NCBI GenBank assembly: GCA_900752845.1
Contig: CAADWU010000050.1
Coordinates: forward strand, 1-9,711
Direction of reading: 5' to 3'
Length of the DNA stretch: 9,711 bases
DNA from: Candidatus Gastranaerophilales bacterium
GTDB lineage: Bacteria; Cyanobacteriota; Vampirovibrionia; Gastranaerophilales; Gastranaerophilaceae
The notes beneath the pieces are model-generated. The model saw nothing but the letters and a program-made list of their open reading frames with translations. It did no database searches and was not told the origin of the DNA. Below, one piece after another: positions 7,426 through 9,711 of this stretch (the stretch's first letter is position 1; each line of letters opens with the position of its first letter). The position numbers and the translations under genes are program-made.

Positions 7426-7440
7426 AGGAAATTGTTTATG
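7426..7440 (+). promoter_or_regulatory. RBS deciding the TPR gene start
   Basis: AGGA (7426-7429, within AAAGGAA) is 8 nt before the ATG at 7438 but only 2 nt before the in-frame TTG at 7432. The ATG (MADEVADY...) is therefore preferred. Confidence 0.75.
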
Positions 7441-8073
7441 GCTGATGAAGTTGCAGATTATAGACAGGAAGTTATCCGGCAATACAGAGATGAAGTTAAA
7501 AAGTATTCTCAGGATATAAGAATGGGTGATGCAAGCACTCACAATTATGATATGCTCTTCAATGCATACTGGCGTCTTTATGAATTTTCTATAAAAGATG
7601 ACGAAAAACCTGATTTTGACAAAGAAACAGTTGATAAAGTCTGTAATCAGCTGCTTGTAAAAATCAAAAAGGATATTACGGACGGCATTGCTGACGGCTT
7701 TACATATTGCTATTTAGCAGATGTTTATACTTATCGTGAAAATAAAGAAAAGGCTCTTGAATGTTTTGATAAAGCTGTTTCTATTGATGAATCGTTTAAC
7801 TGGCATCGTGGAGAGTATAAAAATTATGTATTAAATGACAGAGAAGGAGCTCTTGAAGATTATAACAAAGCTCTGGCTGTAGCGAAAGATCAGGATACAA
7901 TTGACCTTATTAATGACAGTATCAAATCAATTGATTTGATTAGAAAAACAGATGAAATTCTAGCAGAAACAGATAAAACACTCAGAAATATGAAAATAAA
8001 AAGCTTTTTAATTTTTGGCGCTTTAATACTGTATATACTTTTTAAAATATATGTAATTTTCTTTACTAACTAA
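7438..8073 (+). CDS. Tail-anchored TPR protein
   Basis: This 211-aa protein is all-helical. Residues 85-118 (ADGFTYCYLADVY, then KEKALECFDKAVSID) form a clear tetratricopeptide repeat with the Ala/Leu/Tyr spacing of the family, and 119-150 (including REGALEDYNKALAVA) form a second, with a degenerate helix pair before them (about 35-80). A predicted coiled or helical stretch (155-186) leads to a hydrophobic C-terminal segment at 189-209, followed only by TN. This is a C-tail anchor with the TPR region in the cytoplasm. It lies 21 nt after the SPOR gene, is last in the operon and ends at the terminator. TPRs bind proteins; the partner is unknown, though the membrane-anchored SPOR neighbour is a candidate. 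No catalytic motif is seen. Confidence 0.85.
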   Translation: MADEVADYRQEVIRQYRDEVKKYSQDIRMGDASTHNYDMLFNAYWRLYEFSIKDDEKPDFDKETVDKVCNQLLVKIKKDITDGIADGFTYCYLADVYTYRENKEKALECFDKAVSIDESFNWHRGEYKNYVLNDREGALEDYNKALAVAKDQDTIDLINDSIKSIDLIRKTDEILAETDKTLRNMKIKSFLIFGALILYILFKIYVIFFTN

Positions 8074-8098
8074 AAAAGAGGTCTTAAGACCTCTTTTT
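8074..8098. terminator. Bidirectional terminator between the TPR gene and surE
   Basis: GAGGTC-TTAA-GACCTC (8078-8093) is a perfect palindrome flanked by a run of A on the left (8074-8077) and a run of T on the right (8094-8098). It therefore works as an intrinsic terminator on both strands, ending the plus-strand queC operon and the minus-strand surE transcript. It sits directly between the two stop codons (8073 and 8101). Confidence 0.9.
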
Positions 8099-8100
8099 GT

Positions 8101-8895
8101 TTAAATAAACCAGTTGCAGGCATCACCTTTACAAAGGACATTTTCAAGATTTGTCATTACATCTTCTTTTGTCATCTCATAGGTTACAGGAGTAATTGAG
8201 ATTTTGTTATTTTTAACGGCTGCAATATCTGTATTTGAATCCTGAGATTCTGTTATTAGTTCACCAGCCATCCAGTAATATACTTTTCCTCTAGGATCAA
8301 CTCTTTTTTCGTAATTGTCAGTAAACATTTTTCTTCCGAGTTCTGTGATTGCAACACCTGCAATGTCATCTTCATCCAGAGCCGGAACGTTAATATTCAA
8401 AATACTCTTTTTAGGGAAATTGAATTCTTTAAGTTTTGGCAAAAGCAGATTTACAAATTTTGCAGCATATTTAAAATGCTCGTATTCATAGTTCATGCTT
8501 GCAAGTGACATTGCAATACTTGGAACGCCCAGCATTGCGCCTTCCATTGCACAGCTAACTGTTCCTGAATATAAAATATCTGCGCCCAGATTAGGCCCAT
8601 GGTTAATCCCTGAAATTACTACATCAGGCTGTTCTTCCGGTGTCAAAATTGCATTAATTCCTATTTTAACACAATCTCCTGGTGTCCCTGTTGTTACCCA
8701 AGCTCTTTTTACACCATGATAAGCTTCTACTTCTTCAACACGCAGCGGAGTATGCAGAGTTAATGAGTGTCCTGCTGCACTTCTTTCTCTGTCAGGTGCT
8801 ATTACATAAACATCATGTTGTTGAGCCAATGTTTCTGTCAAACATCTGATACCGTTAGCTGCAATGCCGTCATCGTTTGAAACCAGTATTTTCAT
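8101..8895 (-). CDS. surE: 5'/3'-nucleotidase SurE
   Basis: SurE is a metal-dependent phosphatase acting on nucleoside monophosphates (and in some species polyphosphate), cytoplasmic and linked to stationary-phase survival. The 264 aa are normal length. The N-terminus MKILVSNDDGIAANGI holds the metal-binding D8-D9. ERSAAGHSLTL (37-47) supplies the metal-binding Ser (S39), and ISGINHGPNLG (94-104) with N98 and the following LYSGTVSCAMEGA (108-120) and SIAMS (126-130) complete the active site. The ATG at 8895 follows AAAGGAGA (8906-8899 on the minus strand) at 3 nt. It is monocistronic in this window, with its own promoter and a shared terminator. The pcm gene that often accompanies surE in other groups is not present here. 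Confidence 0.97.
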   Translation of the reverse strand: MKILVSNDDGIAANGIRCLTETLAQQHDVYVIAPDRERSAAGHSLTLHTPLRVEEVEAYHGVKRAWVTTGTPGDCVKIGINAILTPEEQPDVVISGINHGPNLGADILYSGTVSCAMEGAMLGVPSIAMSLASMNYEYEHFKYAAKFVNLLLPKLKEFNFPKKSILNINVPALDEDDIAGVAITELGRKMFTDNYEKRVDPRGKVYYWMAGELITESQDSNTDIAAVKNNKISITPVTYEMTKEDVMTNLENVLCKGDACNWFI

Positions 8896-8935
8896 ATTTC
8901 TCCTTTAATATCATCTGAAACTATTCATTATCTAT

Positions 8936-8965
8936 ATTATAATTATTGCACTAAAATTACTACAA
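8936..8965 (-). promoter_or_regulatory. surE promoter
   Basis: On the minus strand, TTGTAG (8965-8960) and a perfect TATAAT (8941-8936) are 18 nt apart. The predicted start near 8929 leaves a leader of about 34 nt with AAAGGAGA near its end. Confidence 0.65.
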
Positions 8966-9055
8966 TATGAATTTATAATCATTAAGTTTTGTAACGAAAT
9001 ATACAAATGATATTTCAAATATAGCAATTATATATACAAAAAATTGTTTATATAC

Positions 9056-9163
9056 ATGAACACGAGGAAAAGCATAAAACGAGGAATCAAAAAACGTTTT
9101 ATTGCACACTACACTTCACACTATTACGAGGAATTATTCAAAGAATTCCAACGCCGTTTTTAA
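9056..9163 (+). CDS. Possible 35-aa basic small protein (uncertain; may be part of a small RNA)
   Basis: From the ATG at 9056, an open frame encodes MNTRKSIKRGIKKRFIAHYT and then 15 more residues ending EFQRRF; its TAA (9161-9163) falls in the loop of a terminator hairpin. The peptide is very basic (8 Lys/Arg in the first 14 residues) with an aromatic middle (HYTSHYY) and an amphipathic end. It has no membrane helix, so it is unlike classical type I toxins. In favour of a gene: the segment is visibly less AT-rich than its flanks and ends on a terminator. Against: there is no Shine-Dalgarno before the ATG (only A/T-rich sequence), codons such as AGG, CGA and ATA are unlike the neighbours, and the ACGAGGAA repeat falls in three different frames. 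No family recognised. The gap between surE and the HTH gene (8896-9189) otherwise holds only the surE promoter. Confidence 0.35.
   Translation: MNTRKSIKRGIKKRFIAHYTSHYYEELFKEFQRRF
9062..9133 (+). repeat. Three copies of ACGAGGAA
   Basis: The 8-mer ACGAGGAA occurs at 9062-9069, 9079-9086 and 9126-9133. The second copy lies mainly in the loop between AAAACG (9076-9081) and CGTTTT (9095-9100). The third contributes to a GGAATT/AATTCC hairpin (9130-9135 with 9144-9149). All three contain a GAGGA core, which resembles both an SD and the AnGGA core of CsrA-type sites. The copies sit in three different frames of the overlapping ORF, so the repetition is not imposed by a peptide repeat. Confidence 0.5.
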
Positions 9164-9182
9164 CAGAAACGGCGTTTTTTTT
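9150..9182 (+). terminator. Strong plus-strand Rho-independent terminator
   Basis: AACGCCGTTT (9150-9159) pairs perfectly with AAACGGCGTT (9167-9176) around a 7-nt loop, followed by an uninterrupted run of eight T (9175-9182). On the minus strand the hairpin is followed by GGAATTC and not by T, so it is oriented to end a plus-strand transcript. The only annotated genes upstream for 1 kb are on the minus strand, so a short plus-strand transcript of about 100-200 nt must be what it terminates. Confidence 0.85.
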
Positions 9183-9189
9183 GTGTTAA

Positions 9190-9405
9190 TTAATGATTGT
9201 TTAAGTCTCTATAATTTAATTCGTAATTTAGAATTTCAAAGATTTGCTGTACTTCGTTGAATTTAATGGTTCCACGATGCAGCTTGTTAGAAATGTTGTT
9301 GTAAGAATAGAATTTGCCTGTTTTTTCAGAAAGAGCTTCACATACTTTTTTTAATGTGGTTCCTCTGCGAGCAATAATCACTTTTATTTCTTCTTTGATA
9401 TTCAT
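9190..9405 (-). CDS. Small HTH DNA-binding protein (Cro/XRE-like)
   Basis: This 71-aa protein is predicted to be almost wholly helical: helix 1 (about 2-13), helices 2-3 around TTLKKVCEALSEKTG (16-30) and SYNNISNKLHRG (34-45), and a last helix (48-60, FNEVQQIFEILN), ending in a short polar tail. The pattern of a long loop between helix 2 and a recognition-like helix beginning NNISNKL, then TIKFNE, is that of small Cro/XRE-like regulators common in low-GC bacteria and their phages. No second domain is present, so it would act as a dimer on a palindrome. The SD is weak (AAGAA just before the ATG) and a TATAAT at 9417-9412 lies so close that a near-leaderless transcript is possible. It is divergent from the prepilin gene across a palindromic control region, which suggests that it regulates that gene and itself. 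The family call rests on pattern only. Confidence 0.7.
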   Translation of the reverse strand: MNIKEEIKVIIARRGTTLKKVCEALSEKTGKFYSYNNISNKLHRGTIKFNEVQQIFEILNYELNYRDLNNH

Positions 9406-9438
9406 TTCTTAATTATATGTTATCTTTAGGGTTTGTTC

Positions 9439-9467
9439 TTGACATTAACAAATTAATATTGTAGTAT
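9439..9467 (+). promoter_or_regulatory. Promoter of the prepilin gene
   Basis: A perfect TTGACA (9439-9444) is followed after 17 nt by TAGTAT (9462-9467, 4 of 6 matches to TATAAT). The predicted start near 9474 lies inside the palindrome at 9465-9482, leaving an AT-rich leader of about 50 nt. The coding region then starts 6 nt after GGAG (9514-9517). Confidence 0.65.
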
Positions 9468-9482
9468 AACTATATAGTTATA
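9465..9482. promoter_or_regulatory. 18-bp perfect palindrome, candidate operator
   Basis: TATAACTATATAGTTATA is its own reverse complement. It covers the end of the -10 box and the predicted transcription start of the prepilin promoter, where a bound repressor would block initiation. A second inverted repeat, TTTGTT-N9-AACAAA (9432-9437 and 9447-9452), brackets the -35 box. The adjacent small HTH gene is the natural candidate binder; this is inference. Confidence 0.5.
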
Positions 9483-9523
9483 TATATAATTATAATGTTA
9501 TAAATAATTAAGCGGAGTTATGT

Positions 9524-9711
9524 ATGAAGAATTATTCAGGGTTTACTTTAGCCGAGGTTCTTATCACTCTCGGTATTATCGGCGTTGTTGCGGCACTTAC
9601 AATGCCGTCAGTGATTAATAATTACAAAGAAAAAGAAACGATTGCTAAATTAAAAAAGACTTATTCTGTATTATCACAGGCATATATTACCGCTTCTAAC
9701 AAATACGGTTC
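9524..9711 (+). CDS. Type IV prepilin / type II secretion pseudopilin-like protein (partial, cut by window end)
   Basis: Sixty-two codons are visible. The leader is short (MKNYSG), followed by the prepilin peptidase site G|FTLAE with Glu at mature position 5, and a hydrophobic N-methylated helix continuing VLITLGIIGVVAALTMPSVI. A Lys/Glu-rich helix follows (NNYKEKETIAKLKKTYSVLSQ), as in the small single-domain pilin-like proteins that are abundant in Melainabacteria. Family knowledge: such subunits are inserted in the inner membrane, cleaved and methylated by PilD, and assembled into a pilus or pseudopilus. The C-terminal globular part, which would tell a major pilin from a minor pseudopilin, is beyond the window. 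The start is supported by GGAG (9514-9517) at 6 nt; the ATG at 9520 is out of frame. Confidence 0.9.
   Translation, partial: MKNYSGFTLAEVLITLGIIGVVAALTMPSVINNYKEKETIAKLKKTYSVLSQAYITASNKYG

Noticed and set aside
7432..7437. TTG start for the TPR gene, two codons upstream of the ATG
   Set aside because: It would lie only 2 nt after the AGGA ribosome binding site, whereas the ATG at 7438 has a normal 8-nt spacing.
8495..8719. Plus-strand open frame antisense to surE
   Set aside because: surE is complete with all motifs, promoter and terminator. The antisense frame has no SD or recognisable domain.
9471..9505. Runs of alternating TA near the prepilin promoter as a microsatellite or origin-like AT element
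   Set aside because: The runs are short and imperfect in a generally AT-rich spacer. No DnaA-box-like repeats accompany them.
1..9711. Mobile element, CRISPR array, tRNA or rRNA gene
   Set aside because: No transposase or integrase motif, no regularly spaced long repeats, and no tRNA or rRNA signature was seen on either strand.

Overview
The window is AT-rich bacterial chromosome, roughly one third G+C by eye, with AT-rich spacers, Shine-Dalgarno leaders, frequent TTG/GTG starts and tightly overlapping genes. The gene content suggests a gut-type Melainabacteria/Vampirovibrionia genome (Gastranaerophilales-like, the non-photosynthetic sister group of Cyanobacteria). The clues are a type IV prepilin with a G|FTLAE leader, a HEAT/PBS-lyase-like repeat protein, and two hypothetical proteins whose Asn-rich N-termini carry FTG-type motifs (SFTGK, HFTAN). 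I recall such motifs from that lineage, so the assignment is an inference and not a proof.

Layout. (1) 123-2562: nadB-nadC, two steps of de novo NAD synthesis, overlapping by 11 nt and closed by a strong hairpin at 2588-2629; nadA is not in the window. (2) 2738-4473: two hypothetical membrane proteins joined by a TAATG stop/start, with matching architecture and probably paralogous. (3) 4574-8073: a five-gene operon behind a good sigma-70-type promoter (4520-4548): HEAT-repeat protein, queC (7-cyano-7-deazaguanine synthase), a DUF366 protein, a membrane-anchored SPOR protein and a tail-anchored TPR protein. It ends in a bidirectional terminator (8074-8098) shared with (4) surE on the minus strand (8101-8895), which has its own promoter. 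(5) 8896-9523: a low-density regulatory stretch. It holds a plus-strand signal of unknown nature (a 35-codon ORF and/or small RNA containing three ACGAGGAA copies and ending in a strong terminator), a small HTH protein gene on the minus strand, and a divergent control region with a perfect TTGACA box and an 18-bp perfect palindrome. (6) 9524 to the edge: the start of a type IV prepilin/pseudopilin gene, cut by the window end.

How the genes work together. NadB and NadC form one pathway segment. The queC operon couples a tRNA-modification precursor enzyme to DUF366 through a 4-nt overlap and mixes them with envelope and scaffold proteins (SPOR, TPR, HEAT), with no other queuosine genes nearby. 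The small HTH protein and the prepilin are divergently transcribed across a palindrome, which suggests local regulation. No insertion sequence, CRISPR array, tRNA or rRNA gene was seen. The least explained parts are the tandem paralogs, the queC-DUF366 link and the 9056-9182 plus-strand element.
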